DNA of 64,000 nucleotides from Apostichopus japonicus (Eukaryota; Echinodermata; Holothuroidea; Aspidochirotida; Stichopodidae): NCBI RefSeq assembly GCF_037975245.1, contig NC_092567.1:13776876-13840875 (forward strand), read 5' to 3'. Of the stretch, positions 1-12,390 are shown piece after piece. The position numbers were made by a program, and so were the translations under genes. How positions within the stretch are numbered: position 1 is the first letter of the stretch; the number at the start of each line of letters is the position of its first letter. The notes under the pieces were generated by a model, which saw nothing but the letters and a program-made list of their open reading frames with translations, was not told where the DNA came from and did not search any database.

Positions 1-3000
1 CATTGTTACTTGAACCTGCTTTCGGAAGTGTTATCACTCAATCACTCGCCGCAGGGTAAAAATGGCAATTCTAAGAGGGTAACCCTGGGGTGCCAGAGAA
101 ACATGAGGTAAATTCTCGCCAAAACGACCACTTCTGCAGTGATGTACTAATTGCAGAAGATTGACGCTGTCAGAACAACTTAGGGCGATATGTGCTGCAC
201 ACATACCGTTTATTTTGATGTTTCCGTCACATTGCAGACAGTATTCTTAGAAAGTACTTCTATAGAGATGTCTTTCAAATAAATACCCTATACCAGAATC
301 CGAGGGGTCATACCACTCCCCAAAACAACCATAAACCCCTGCACGTCCTGTGTACCAATGAGAGGTTTACTAGCAAACACAGGTTTACGTGGTTGGTATT
401 TATATTTAGTTTAGATTTAACATTATATACTCTAAGTTTCATAATCAGCATGTTCAAGAGTATAGCAGGCTCTGACACTTAAATACGTTTTGGTACTATA
501 AAACAAATCACTCCTAACCCTTAGCAAGGAAAACTAGCGAGGGTTCACTGTGCTGATAATACACCCTTATTAGTTCAAGTCATTGATCCAGTCCAAACCC
601 GTCAACATTTTGACTGTGATGTCATGATGAGGGTTTTCTAGTCACAAATATCGCCATTCTAATTAAAAGGACAGATACTGCATTGGATCATGGATGTTAG
701 CCACTTTTCCCAGGAGTAGTTCAGTAGATAATGCAAGATAACTGGTAATGTTATGTAAATTTGTTTATAAATAAAACTCATCTTCTAGCTTCATGTTGAT
801 TGGATTAATACTTGCGATAGCCTTCAGGCCAGTTATTATTAAAAAAAAAGTTTTATAAAAGGAGTAATCGATAAACATAAGGCGTAAACGAGACCCAATT
901 ACATGCGGAAATACAGAAGCAAATAGAATTAGTGCGTGGTATCATCCACAGCAGTGGGTCTGCCCCTCTACCCCGTCCAAATTGAAAATACTGAGCCAAA
1001 CAGATAACTTAAATTCTTTAAAAAGCTTAATATCTTGAAATAGCTAGACCAGCAAATGACATACATCAAAGACAACTCTACACAGTATTTAGCGAAAAAA
1101 AAAAGATTTCAAGATATCACTCAAAATGAAATCGTTGCACGTCTAATTACACAAAGCAAATCTCATTTGTTGATATTTCATTGTCAGTCAAGAGTTTAAG
1201 AAATCTTCTCATTTGTTTGATCTTTAAATGGCAGGGTTTGATTTTCCAATAAAATTGATGAGCACAGCATGGAAACATCAATAGACAAAAGAGGAACCAT
1301 TGCACAATTAGAAAAGAATTTACTCACAAAACTCTTTACCCTCCGAAGATTACTGAAGAAGAACCTAGCGACAAAGGTTAGGACCTCATGTTGTGCCGCA
1401 CTACACAGTCTTTTACTAAACAAACACGAGTAAGAACTACAAGGGTCTTCGGAATCAGACATTTTGAGATGAAAAGATGCCGAAAGTAAACCAGATTTTA
1501 TCCAAGAAGCCAAGAACCTTTAGGCGCATGTTCCATACGTGAATGGAATAGTTTCTAACACGGCAGGACGTACGTAAATAGGTATGGGAATTATTTCTTA
1601 GATGATTTCACACGTAACTCAAACCGGAACACGATGGAGCAGCCTTGTCTCCCGGTCCTACGAGGAAACATTATTTTATCACGTGAACAAATTTATACAT
1701 CTTTCCAATTCCGTAGACCCCTCAGCTACGATATGAATATAATTGACTATCGTCTTAAAACTCAAACAACCCATCTTTATGAGCCATAACCAATTCAACC
1801 AAGTTGCTCATCAATTTTAATTTTCCTTTCACAATGTTGCTTCTACATTCAATTTAATCATGCAGATATTTCTAGTATTAGCTTTCGTAAATGCATACAA
1901 GTTTCAGCTCAACCTCCCATTCCCACCCCCAAAACAACAGGTATAACTAGTTGAGCTCATGAAGGGGGGGGGGGGGGGGGTTGAGCTAAGGATGGAACAG
2001 GCACTGGACACGTGCTTTTGAGAGGCCCTTGGAAACTAGAGCCGTAGATATATATCCATACGGCTCTGTTGGGAACATGAAGCAACTGCACATTTGCTCC
2101 ACAGACTTTATGTACCAACCACATAGCGAGTTAGTGATACGTTGTAATGGTGGCATCGGTTGAGAATCGGACAATTCCCCAATTAATCAGTCCCCACTTT
2201 GTAGGTACGTGTTACCCTGCATATCTGAGACGAACACTTCATAACCTCTTCTACCACTTACAAATGTTTAGTAGATTTTGTTGGTGTTACATACTCGAGC
2301 AAACCGAACCCGTTATTTTCCTATGCGGCCAGAGTTAACTCTTTCATAACCATTTCGAAGCCACTTGCTTAGGCATCAGTTGCTGCTTCTTGTTGTCTGT
2401 CATGAATACTATTTCTTCTATCAGATAAAACTACTCGGCACATCACTTTAAAACACACAGAACACACACACACACACAATGAACAGGAAACAGAAGGAAA
2501 CCGTGTACGAATCGTTCCGTCTCATTAATTTGGTACACAGATGTCACATTTCAATTAGACAGGGAATCTTATGTTCAAACTGCATAAGCTTGTGTCAAAC
2601 AGGTTTCTTCTTTTAAATTCAAGTATTTGTTCCTGTAGTTATATATATTTTTTTCTAAATAGCTAATAGTATAAATCAATGTATTTTGTCGACTGATTTA
2701 ACATTTGTAATAGTTTCTTCCTTCGGCTATACATGTGTTTGTACAGCTGATGGTATAGCGCAACTGGGTCATACATGACATCATATTGGTGTAAACAACC
2801 TGTTACCGTCTCAAATCGTCCACAACTAACACGTGTTATTAATAACCTACGCACAATGTATCAACTTATCCAAATTAGCATATACGTGTGTTAGAGAATA
2901 AATGCAACTTGATCATAGGAAACATTCCAGCTTGAGTTTATTACGATAAACTTACATTTCTTTAATACAAGAGAAACAATCCACGCTTAATTTTGCAATA

Positions 3001-3332
3001 CTTTGTCGTTTAAATTTATCATGTAAGTGACACCAATGTGGCAACATATGAAGCAGGGGATGAAAACTAGGAGCTCAAATTAATACAAGTTGACAACATA
3101 TTCGAATTGACAACCGCTGTCTACATGCTATTATCTCGGACAACTTTGTCAGGATAATACATTGTCTGTCCGGACTGATGGGGTCCTTATTACTGCTCTA
3201 CGTGATAAACCAAATCGTAACGAGGGATACAGTGAATTAAGCAGTCTGGTTACATTACTACCATAGGACCCTATGCCACAAAAGTGTCTATCATTGTGTT
3301 AATGACACAATGGGAAAAGTTCCTCATTTTGT
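1..3332. other. non-coding stretch without recognisable genes
   Basis: I see no convincing exon here. The frames that stay open are short and lack a start context or splice signals that agree with each other. There is a 17-base G run at 1964-1980 and a CA run near 2457-2480. A minus-strand open frame at 1196-1513 resembles no family I know. Confidence 0.5.
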
Positions 3333-3803
3333 GAACACAACATGATTTATGTGTCCATGTGTAGAAATACAACATGATTTATGCGTACATGTGTAGGGAC
3401 ACAACATGCTTTATATGTACATATGAAGGAAAGTAACATGGTGTAGGTGTTCATGTGTAGGAAGGTAATAAGGTGTAGGTGTACATGTGTAGGAACACAG
3501 CATTGTGTAGGTGTACATGTGTAAGAACACAACAAGTTGTAGATGTATATGAGTACAAACAACATGTTTCCTTATTGTGTATAGGTGTACATGTGTAAGA
3601 ACACAACATGGTGTAGGTGTACATGTGTAGGAACACAACATGGTTTAGGTGTTTGTAGATAGGAACACAACATGGTTTAGGGGTACATGTGTTATATTAT
3701 GATTTAGGGTTACATGTGTAGGAACCAAATACACTTAAGTTGTACACGTGTAGGAACATAATATGGTTTAGATATACATGTGTAGGAGCAAAGCATGCTT
3801 TAA
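3333..3803. repeat. 32-bp minisatellite, left part
   Basis: Imperfect tandem copies of a 32-bp unit read roughly as ACAACATGGTTTAGGTGTAC followed by ATGTGTAGGAAC. All three minus-strand frames remain open over parts of it, giving cysteine- and threonine-rich repeat peptides, as expected of a stop-free repeat and not of a gene. The array is cut by a transposon and continues at 5199-5395, where the same unit resumes in register. Confidence 0.9.
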
Positions 3804-4204
3804 AGGGGCGTATCCAGGATTTTCTGACCCGGGGGCGCCAATTCCTATCTGAGCGGAGCGCCACCATCGGTTGGGCGGCACTTCTCAGGCTTAAAAATGA
3901 CCAACCAGATGTACACTTTTGCCTGAGAACCAAGTATTTCCCAATTTTTTTTTTTTATCCATAACCTTTTTTAAGATTGTCACCAGTCACAAATCATGTT
4001 CGACCTCATCGCATGTCCTGTGGATCATTGCTTGTGTAGGTGATTCTACGTCGCGGCCCACAATACCTGTCAGCCCCACTGTTCAAGGTTTTCCCCATCC
4101 ACACAAGACATTTCGTTGTTTACATTAGCATCCCGCGGTATACTCGCAACTTTCACGGATCGTAAGGTACACGATGGCATACGATGTAATAACCGATGCT
4201 GACT

Positions 4205-4325
4205 TATATGATATTGACATTGACATGCTGAACGCGCGCGGAGCGCGCGAAAACGTTTGGTTATTTTTTTTCGGGCCAGTCGGTACAGCCCCATATCAAA
4301 TTGGGCTCCTACGCCCATGACTTCA
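4205..4325 (-). repeat. dispersed repeat with CGCGCG palindrome, copy 1
   Basis: Read on the minus strand, this segment begins GGCGTAGGAGCC, passes through GGGGCTGTACCGACTGGCCC and AACGTTTTCGCGCGC, and ends near TCAGCATGTCAATG. The same order of blocks occurs on the plus strand at 63526-63650. The core CGCGCG-GAG-CGCGCG can fold on itself. It lies inside the hAT-like element, so it is either part of that element or an earlier insertion. Confidence 0.7.
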
Positions 4326-4479
4326 CACATAGACAGTTTTGAGGCTGTTCATCTTTGAAAACCATTTTCATGCTCATTGATATAAGGTGATACCTGCTGT
4401 TTGCTTTACAAATTCGAGCAGGCGCGTAGCGAGGAGTTTGCCAAGTGAGGGACGAAGCCTGTTGGCAAACTATCACCAT

Positions 4480-4640
4480 GTGTTGGCGCGAAGCGTACAA
4501 GAACATTTTTGGCCGAAAATGCCTCCCAGATCGCTGTAAATGGCACTACCCAGGACCACTTGTTGGCGCGAAGCGTACAAGCGAATTTTGGCCAAAAATA
4601 CCTCCCAGATCGCTGGTATAATGACACTTCCCCGGCCTTG
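4480..4640 (+). repeat. two tandem copies of an 80-bp block
   Basis: TGTTGGCGCGAAGCGTACAA starts at 4481 and again at 4561. Each is followed by an (A/G)AAT-TTTTGGCC segment and CCTCCCAGATCGCTG. This is a local duplication within the transposon interior. Confidence 0.8.
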
Positions 4641-5198
4641 TATGTTGCATTTAAGCATTTTTTATTTTGAAATTACTAACGATATCATAAAAAAATATGC
4701 TCAAGGGGGGTGGGGGCAGTCGCCTTCCCGAAATGCGCCATGTTCCCCGAGTTCGAGACCAGCCACAGTTGGTTTCATAGCAGGTTTCATATACACACAC
4801 GCGCGTTATGATAGACCATATATAGTATATATGTACATATACATTATTGAGAGAGGACAAAATGGAAACGTCAAAAATGGAGTTGACGATGTTAGGGGAA
4901 GGGTGAGGCGCACGCCCCTTCCGAAATCCTTGATCAGTCACTGGCTACCCTGTGTATATAATAGGGATCAGCGCTGTAATGATGTCAGTGTTTCTCCGTC
5001 TCTTCCAGGTGTCTTGGCGTATTTCTTTTACTCCCTACTTTCTCCTTTTTCTCTCTTTCTTCTTTTTCTTTTCCCTTCCTTCCTCTCCTCCTCCTCTTCC
5101 CCCCCCCCTCTTTTTTCCCTTTCTTCTTCTTTTTTTCTCTCCTCTTTTTCTTACCCGGGGGCGCGCCCCAACGCCCCCCTGGATACGCGCCTGCTTTA

Positions 5199-5395
5199 GG
5201 TGTACATGTGTAGGATCATAAAATGGTTTAGATACATGTGTATGAGCAAATCATATAGTAAAATGTAGTAAATTATTAGGCTATAGTTGTACACGTGTAG
5301 GAACATAATATAGTTTAGATGTGCATGTGTAGGAACTAAGTATGCTTTGGGTGTACATGTGTAGGAACACAGCCAACTTTAGGTGTAGGAACGAG
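5199..5395. repeat. 32-bp minisatellite, right part
   Basis: Continuation of the array at 3333-3803. The units keep the GGTGTACATGTGTAGGA core and then decay toward 5395. Confidence 0.85.
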
Positions 5396-7837
5396 GAACA
5401 AATTCATGTAAATCGTTCACCAAATCAGGGCTTTTCTGAAGACATCTCAAAATGTTATGAATTATAAAGGGTTATATTTGACAAAAACATGTACAGACAA
5501 CCTGATTGGTGTCAATATGATTTTAAGATAGGTCCAACATTGCTAAAAATAAATTTGAAAATCAGTTGACTCGTGATTTGCTCATAAATTACCCCATAAC
5601 TTAAAGTAATAAACACATACAAGTTCATGTACCTCCCCATCATGTTATAGATGGTTGAAACCACTTCCATATTATAGACATGTCCCTTGAAACATGTGCG
5701 GCTCATCCATTAATATGGCTGGACGATTGACTCTAAGTCACCTACTAGTCAGGTCGCTCAGATACAGCACACAACTCAATAGGAATACATAACCTGGTCT
5801 TAAATAACATGTTTTCAATGCATTACGTATTTGTCTAGTACAAATGACACTGGCAATGGATTATTTTGAACATATTGGTCTGCACTGAGAAGTCATAGTC
5901 CTCGTGCAGTTCGCTTTGCAGGAGCTTAGCAGGGTTTCACCGTATATATTAAAGACCGGTATAGAAACATAACCAGCACTTTATTGATGCACTGTTCTGC
6001 CTTATGTCATGCTTAATAGCCAAGCAGGCCCATAGCCGTTCAGGTGCACCAGGGTGTGGGTGGATAACCAATGTACCCCTCCCCTTCCTCATTTTGACGT
6101 CGCACGAATACATTTACCCTCCTTTAAAGGTAGTCAGTAAAGGCCCCAAATTATAGCATGCTATCATTGCTAGAAGTTTACAAAAAGTACTTTCCTGGAG
6201 GTCTTTACTCTCCAAATTGTTCTCAGACATTCTAAATGAAAACACAAGATGTTTGAATGTCCCAGTGAGGTTTATTTCCTCCAGGGTGATAATAAAAAAG
6301 AGTTTAAGAATTTTGACCAAAGGTGACCAAATTTAAAAATCTGGCATATTTGGGGCCAATATACCTTTACAAGCGCTATCTCACTGCCCCTCCGCATTCA
6401 GAATGCCGGGCTACCGGCCTGGGGTCTTCTCTTAGTGACTTTACATTAAGAGGATGTGGAGAAGAAGTCATATATATTTGGTTGACTGACAGGATCGTAT
6501 TGGTTCACGGGATAATGATAATTCCTGTAAACACACATTTACAGGAGAACGGACGAAAATGAAACGAAAAGCCCAAAAGAAGTCCTTGGTGTAGAGATAC
6601 AAGACATTGAATGCTTTCGATCCAGCTAGGTTTCTTTCTTAACAAGAGGCACTCGAGACGTTGAGTACTGTCTATAAAGCACAGATTAACTGAACAATAA
6701 GTTGTGATTTGTAGCCATTCACAAAGGGCTTCGAATCAATCAACGGATACCGTATAAGAGCAACTACTACTTTTACTTTAACAATCCACGATTGACTATA
6801 CCGGTAACTGCCTCAAGTTATTTTTAAGCTTGAGAGTCATTATTGAGAAGCAAAGAAAAAAAAGAGAGAAAAAGAGGAGAGGGATAGAGAGAGAGAGCCG
6901 ACTGTCAACAGGGCAAAGGGAAAAGGCTTAATTAATGGTTTGGTTGGTTAATAAAGAGGGGTTTTAGTAAAGATTCCTTGCACTGACGGTTGGATATCCT
7001 TATCAGTATGTTGCCGTTTAATCGCTGGACAATGACGACGTGCATTTAACTGGAAACAGAATCAACAAAAGACTTCTTTGGCTTGTAAACAAGTTTTCTT
7101 AGCCAAACAAGGGAGGTACAAACTGGGTTTTCATCACTCTAAGGCACTTATGATGCGATTTTCGTAATTGTGTGTGCTTCTTTTCCCTTCAAAATCTGTT
7201 AACGAATTCGTTGACATAATCTTATCAACAACTTGCAAAATTCCAGTGCAACTGAGTCTCAAACATCTCTTTTCGATATTACAGTAATTCTCACGTTTTG
7301 GACACAATGAATCATAACATGATGCTTACTGATGTTTACTGATCTACATCGCTCACTTCAAGGAAAGTAGAGAGAAACTTGTCCAGAGGAGCGCTAGGCT
7401 GAGAAATATGTGTTACGCAATTGAGGAATTAAGATACGTTGTGACCACATATTTAAAGGTTTGTGAACAACAAAACAGCATCAAAATATTTAAAAAAAAA
7501 CATTAAAAGTAAGGTATCCCTCCACGACACGTCCCCGTTTCTCTACCACCTTATTTCAGCATACAGTTATACATAACTTGCAATTCAGACTTTTAATAAT
7601 TCAAACAATTCAGCCATTCTAATGTATATTTGCCTCATTTTCCCCACCTTCGTTGGACTCCCTTTCAATACACACTCACACACATCTCAGTTCCCTTCTT
7701 TTTACTAATACATGCACACAATGCGATTTTCTGCTTTACATTCTCACATAAAATGGTACCCTCTAAATAGAAAATACCAATGGGAAGGGATCAATTTGCT
7801 GGTAAAATAATAAAAACACAAAACTGTATTTTTTTAC
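5396..7837. other. non-coding stretch, possibly downstream of or intronic to gene B
   Basis: Apart from a dispersed repeat (6185-6345) and a GA-rich run near 6845-6895, I see no features. If gene B is real, its later exons should lie here on the minus strand, but I could not pick out a convincing one. A minus-strand frame at 5512-5706 is open but unrecognised. Confidence 0.4.
6185..6345. repeat. dispersed repeat family, copy 1
   Basis: Shares an ordered set of blocks with 57375-57580: AAAGTACTTTC-CTGGA near the start, then GGTGACCA, then CTGGCATATTTGGGGC (CTAGCATATTTGGGGC in the other copy). The spacing is similar and the divergence high, so this is an old interspersed repeat of unknown class. 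Confidence 0.6.
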
Positions 7838-7920
7838 CTTGACCATCGAGAACTTTTTATCGTCAATTAAATTTAGATAAGGTTTATTGACCGAGTCGAG
7901 GAGTCTAATATTCGAAGATA
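7838..7920 (-). CDS. candidate exon 2 of gene B
   Basis: An 83-bp minus-strand segment follows a usable acceptor (GAGTGTTTGTTTAG) and ends at AAG/GTAAAA. It needs a phase-1 start, which is what exon 1 at 10784-10871 supplies: the G left by exon 1 plus TA here makes a valine codon. The 27 codons that follow are open and include the peptides SSNIRLLDSV and NLIDDKKFSMVK. It ends in phase 0. I do not recognise the domain. Support is the phase agreement, the open frame and moderate splice signals; a chance match is possible because the exon is short. Confidence 0.4.
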
Positions 7921-10783
7921 CTAAACAAACACTCTTGCTGTGAATTTAAATCGCCAAACTTCTGTTTCATGGTGACCCAGAAAATGAAAACACCGGACGC
8001 TATGCATTTTTTTCGCATGGAAACAAATGGTATTTTCTCCAGACGCCTCGGGCAGAAAATTACTAGTCTGTTCATCTCGACATTGGACTTAAAGGTTGCA
8101 AACAGGTAATTGTAATGGAACAGTCTGCAGATGATTCGAAACAGAGCGCATGGGCCTCTCAAGCTTCAAGATCATCATATCGCTCATCTAAATAAGCCCC
8201 TACTAATAACAAACCAGCGACCTCTGCATAAGCAGACTTGACAACAGTCTAGCCCTTTCCAGGAAGCAAACATTACTCACCAGCACTAAGTCAGTCTAGG
8301 TCCAGTCAAAGGGGCTTGGTAAATACCAAAACGTTCCATATTGTATGACGCTGTGTTTAAGTACTATTTCATAGTCTATGTAGCTATCGAAGGAACCTTA
8401 ATTGTTCTAGTACAGAGTATTTTGGCCATGTTATTGCTACAAAGCATATAAACTTCCACTCACCATTCAAAAACTGTTTGGTAGCCAATTCAACGGACTT
8501 CAGCTACGTCGGTTTGCACATTAGATATTTAGGGTACCGTAACCAAATGATCGACACTTCAGAAGACAATGAAGGCTACTTCCTCCACCCATTCACCCCA
8601 ACCCCTCCCCTACACCCCCCCATATTCACCCTTCACTATGAATTGCATTAACAACCTTATATACAAAGTTCTATATACCAGGTATCATTCCCTGAATAGG
8701 CCTAAAGAGGATTCTTCAAAAGTAATCATAATGTCATACAGGCATATTGAGATATCGGGAAGCCCGAAAATTGACCTGTGTGGACGCATGAAAAAAGGTC
8801 TACGGACACAGATTAATGACATTGTCCTAGTCACTCTAACGGACATTAGAAATGAAGAAAATAGCTGCAACTCCCACCAAACTCCACTAAAGATTGATCA
8901 TTTTACATGTCTTTTCTTAATTCTAGTTTATTGATGAATAAACATTAGGTAATTATGCACATTGATGATGTAAAGGGAATGACTGCTTCATTTTCTGTTA
9001 TGTTATTCCTTTGTTTTTACAGCCTTCGTTCCAAGGACACTGAACACATGTTTGTGGCCTAAGGCGATTCTTTGAAATATTTTATTGGAACATTTTTTAA
9101 GGAACATCATATTATTTAAATGATATATGTGGGCTTGTAATTAAGGGTTTATTTAGGGCTAAAATAAGAAATAGTGATGAGCACAACACTCTACGTCATA
9201 GTTTGTACATATTTAATGAGTTTCCCAAACTTTTAAAATGTGTGTATCTTGGAAAACGAACACAGCTTTTCGAAAAATGTCAACATATTTTCAATAGAGT
9301 ATCACACCCAACAACTATACTGACTATGGGGCACCCTGACTTGGTGTTCGTAGTACTGTAATCATAATAGAAACGCAGGGTACGCAACACAACATACACA
9401 GTACGGTATACTGCAGGTATCATAATAGAAACGCAGAGTACGCTACACAACTTATACACAATATTCTAAACAACTGTATTATTTGTCAAGTATAATAAAG
9501 GAACTTCAAAATCATAAAGTATGCACTTTTTCAAGAATGTTGTCAACCATACAATGTACACTGAGTACACAATTGTTACCTATTTTAATGTTACTGCACA
9601 AAGAGGTAAGTTACCCAGACATTTTATATCAGACTAACTTCGTTGAGCGGCGGCAAACCTTAGACTTAAAATTCAATTAGTATATGACGGCTGTCAGTAT
9701 TGACGTCGAGAAATATGATGCAGATACAGGGCATATTAATATCCCGTAATGACTACCAAATAAACTCAAAAGGAAAATTCTGATAACAGCATATGTGACA
9801 TTTTTTTTTTTTTAGTAACCTTAACATACGGTTCTTTGGGAAGGGAGTGGCATGGGGAGAGGGGAGGGGGGAGGGGGAGAGTAACATTTCTCTATATAGT
9901 CCAAAAATATTTCAATATTTGGCCTCACCATCGGTTGCTATACATAGTACGCGAGTTCCAACATGTTTTGATATGTTCAGTGTTTAACTTATGTGGCTTT
10001 TCAGCACAATGTGCTTTGTAAATGTCGCAAACCAATCGAGACAATCAGTAAAGACAATTATGTGGTGTCGCAGTTACGTAATACGGACTTTTCAAATCCA
10101 TGCCAGTCATGCTTTCCTTGAAGCATAAGAAAAGAATTGAATACAAGTACACACGCTATCATATGATTTGTCTTATAAATGATGGATTTCATATGCAGAT
10201 TTATCAAAACGTATAACATTGACACTAGTATACAATGTATATTGCTACCAACTAAAAACGTCCTATATTTCTAATGCCGCTCTCCCGATGTGCTGCTATA
10301 CAACTTGGGGGATCATCGCTTCACCAGACGAAATAATGAATACATTCAACTGCGTATAAGCAGGCAGGGCAAATATTTGTGTAAGAAAAATCAACACAAG
10401 GCGAATACTGTTACCCCATATAACCAGGGAATAAAAAAGAGGCAATTGTTCAGCAGGAATAATCTTAATATTACCATAATGAGAAACAAGTGTTAAGTCT
10501 CTCTTGTTTTACTTCAAAATGACGTCAATTTTGTTGAACATTCGCTTTGAAAATAATCGATTGCTTCCTGGCTGTGACCCACAAATAAAGCAAAGAAACG
10601 AAAATTCCACACTATAATGGACAATAGTCCGAAACTCACTGTTAAAAATATACGTTGAAAGCATTAAACAAAATCACACGAAGCGAATAATTTAATCTCC
10701 CCTCAGCGAGTGTTCTTACTACATATATTGTATGAGGCTTATATCTTATACTCTTCCATTAAAAGTACAAATGAACTACTTAC
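7921..10783 (-). other. intron 1 of gene B in this model
   Basis: No stop-free conserved segments are evident on the minus strand. It contains the two-copy 58-bp repeat at 9359-9470 and a plus-strand exon-like segment at 9536-9605 treated under findings. Confidence 0.35.
9359..9470 (+). repeat. two tandem copies of about 58 bp
   Basis: The block ATCATAATAGAAACGCAG followed by (G/A)GTACGC(A/T)ACACAAC occurs at about 9361 and again at about 9419, with a few substitutions between the copies. Confidence 0.75.
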
Positions 10784-10871
10784 CATCTTCTGGATTAAGT
10801 TCCTGTGTACGTCCGCACAAAATTAACAACGAGAAGAGGCTACAAATAAATGCTACATATAAACTTTCCAT
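10784..10871 (-). CDS. gene B: first coding exon with signal peptide of a secreted protein
   Basis: On the minus strand an ATG with a favourable context (A at -3, G at +4) opens 29 codons ending at GATG/GTAAGT, a near-ideal donor, in phase 1. The peptide starts MESLYVAFICSLFSLLILC and continues GRTQELNPED. It has a short n-region, a hydrophobic core of about 15 residues and a polar stretch after it, so it reads as a secretory signal peptide with cleavage near CGRT-Q. Signal-peptide exons followed by a phase-1 intron are typical of animal extracellular modular proteins. An acceptor-like TTATTATCAG lies about 15 bases before the ATG, and a strong donor at 11298 could end a 5' UTR exon. The mature protein is not known; exon 2 may be 7838-7920. 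Open frame, start context, signal peptide and donor agree, but there is no homology support. Confidence 0.6.
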
Positions 10872-11104
10872 TTTTATACAGTTCTGATAATAATTCATTG
10901 CACTATTATAAGGGACCGGGAGCTATTCTAAATAATCACCATATTGCTTTTAGAGATTTCGCATTCCCACTTATAGTGGGCAGCTATTCAGAAGGTTCCG
11001 TCAAACGAAGTCTTGTTGAAGTCACAATCTTTCCTTCCCAACCTCCTCCCTAAGAGAGTTTTTCGCACTGTTGCACGTAAATCAATTGGTGCCAATTTTC
11101 CTTT

Positions 11105-11190
11105 AAGAGCTACCGACTGCAAGGGGTATTTGTAGAGTGCTTGCATTCTTGTCCTTGATTATCGGTTTGAATCCGTGCTGACAACTCGAC
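11105..11190 (+). repeat. possible tRNA-derived SINE relic
   Basis: GTAGAGTGCTTGCATTC resembles the D-arm/A-box part of a tRNA, and CGGTTTGAATCCGTG, about 30 bases later, resembles a B box. Acceptor-stem pairing is not evident, so this is more likely a SINE head or relic than a functional tRNA. Confidence 0.3.
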
Positions 11191-11297
11191 CAAAGCGTGT
11201 ATCTTCAAAACGCTTTTTCATGTGACGGGACAAGGTGAATATTTTAGACGTATGCCAGCCGTGACAGCTTACCCGCAAGTGGTTGGCACAATCTTAC

Positions 11298-11370
11298 CTC
11301 GGTCTGGGAAGAAGTCTGTGACCATATTTAGTCGAGAACATGTATATAAGTAAGTGCGAAAAAACCAAGA
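11298..11370 (-). other. possible 5' UTR exon of gene B
   Basis: The minus strand has GACCGAG/GTAAGA at 11298, a strong donor, about 430 bases before the gene B start codon. All three frames before it contain only short open stretches. TATATA-like sequence occurs upstream at about 11396-11407. The 5' boundary given is a guess. Confidence 0.3.
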
Positions 11371-12361
11371 CAAACGGAAGCAGACGAAACGATTACAATA
11401 TATATATGTTTGTCGATCGTTATATATTTATCCGAATTAAACCAATTTAACTTCCAGCCATCTTCGAAAGTGTTCGCAAACAAATGTCTATTTTTATATT
11501 CTATTATCAGGTCAAAAAATTCCCTCTCTTGAATGTCGTTGAAAACAAGGCTGTATAGCGCATCCAAACACGTGGGTGAATCCATGGCAACCGACTGTCC
11601 AAACACCCGACAAGACAGCTAAAGCAGGTTGACTATACTTTGCACCAGACCAAGACAGACAGCGACATTATTAGTCTTGATTTGTCTCATAATGTGACGC
11701 ATGTCTCTCTTCACCACTTTCAGGAAATCCTGTTTCCCCGTCTCACCACTACAACACTGTAATCACATTTAATAAATAGAAGGCATTTTATTATTCGCTT
11801 CCATGGTAGATAAATAATGTAAAATACTCCATGCTTGTGGATACACGATATAATTGCATTTTTTTTTTAACAGTGTGCAATTGCACATAAGGTAACAGTC
11901 CACTGCGAAGGGGTGACACTGAATATGGATCAGTCTTTGTTACCTCGCTCATAGAAATGTTTCCTTGTAAACATTGCCCGTGGCCTTGCCCTCAAATAGC
12001 GTAACTACTCAACAATACCGATGGAAAAGAAAGAAGGTTCGTTAGCCCTATCAGTTTCGCTGGCGTCCTGAATATTCCCTCTATACATGTTTCGTCACAA
12101 TCACGTGATGTTCTCTGCTTACTTACACCTTTGTTCCGAAGAGCGTCCTTACCAGTCAGTGTGTTAATCTTTATAATTGAATCCCTCGGATCGAGATAAT
12201 GACGATGGCTGACTTCATCTTATAGGACTTGATATTGAGAGAGTCTTTACAACTTTCAAACTCACGGTTCTTGTTAACTACGTGGCTTCTGTTGTCACGT
12301 AACGTGTGCTTAAAGTTGCACTGGTTTTTGTTTTTGTTGATCATCGATGTAACAGTATACG

Positions 12362-12390
12362 CATATGGGTTGTTATGGAACAACTCCCTG
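12362..12390. mobile_element. 28-29-nt hairpin unit, copy A
   Basis: The right arm AACAACTCCCTG and the loop TATGG match the other two copies exactly. The left arm is altered (CATATGGGTTGTT in place of CAGGGAGTTGTT). The flanks are GTATACG (12355-12361) and GTATAAG (12391-12397), a 7-bp direct repeat with one mismatch. Confidence 0.65.

Larger units (their letters stand above)
3804..5191. mobile_element. hAT-like non-autonomous DNA transposon inside the minisatellite
   Basis: The left end reads AGGGGCGTATCCAGG and the right end, reverse-complemented, reads GGCGCGTATCCAGG, giving terminal inverted repeats of about 14 bp. The flanks are TGCTTTAA (3796-3803) and TGCTTTAG (5192-5199). This is an 8-bp target-site duplication with one mismatch, the size known for hAT elements, and the joined flanks restore one minisatellite unit. 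No transposase is visible, so it is non-autonomous. The interior is composite: a second repeat end near 4422 (CAGGCGCGTAGCGAGG), a tandem duplication of about 80 bp at 4480-4640, the palindrome-bearing repeat at 4205-4325, and a pyrimidine-rich tract at 5022-5152. Long open frames inside it are not similar to known proteins. Confidence 0.7.

Noticed and set aside
4540-5199. 219-codon plus-strand frame
   Set aside because: Runs through the transposon interior and its pyrimidine tract and shows no known motif.
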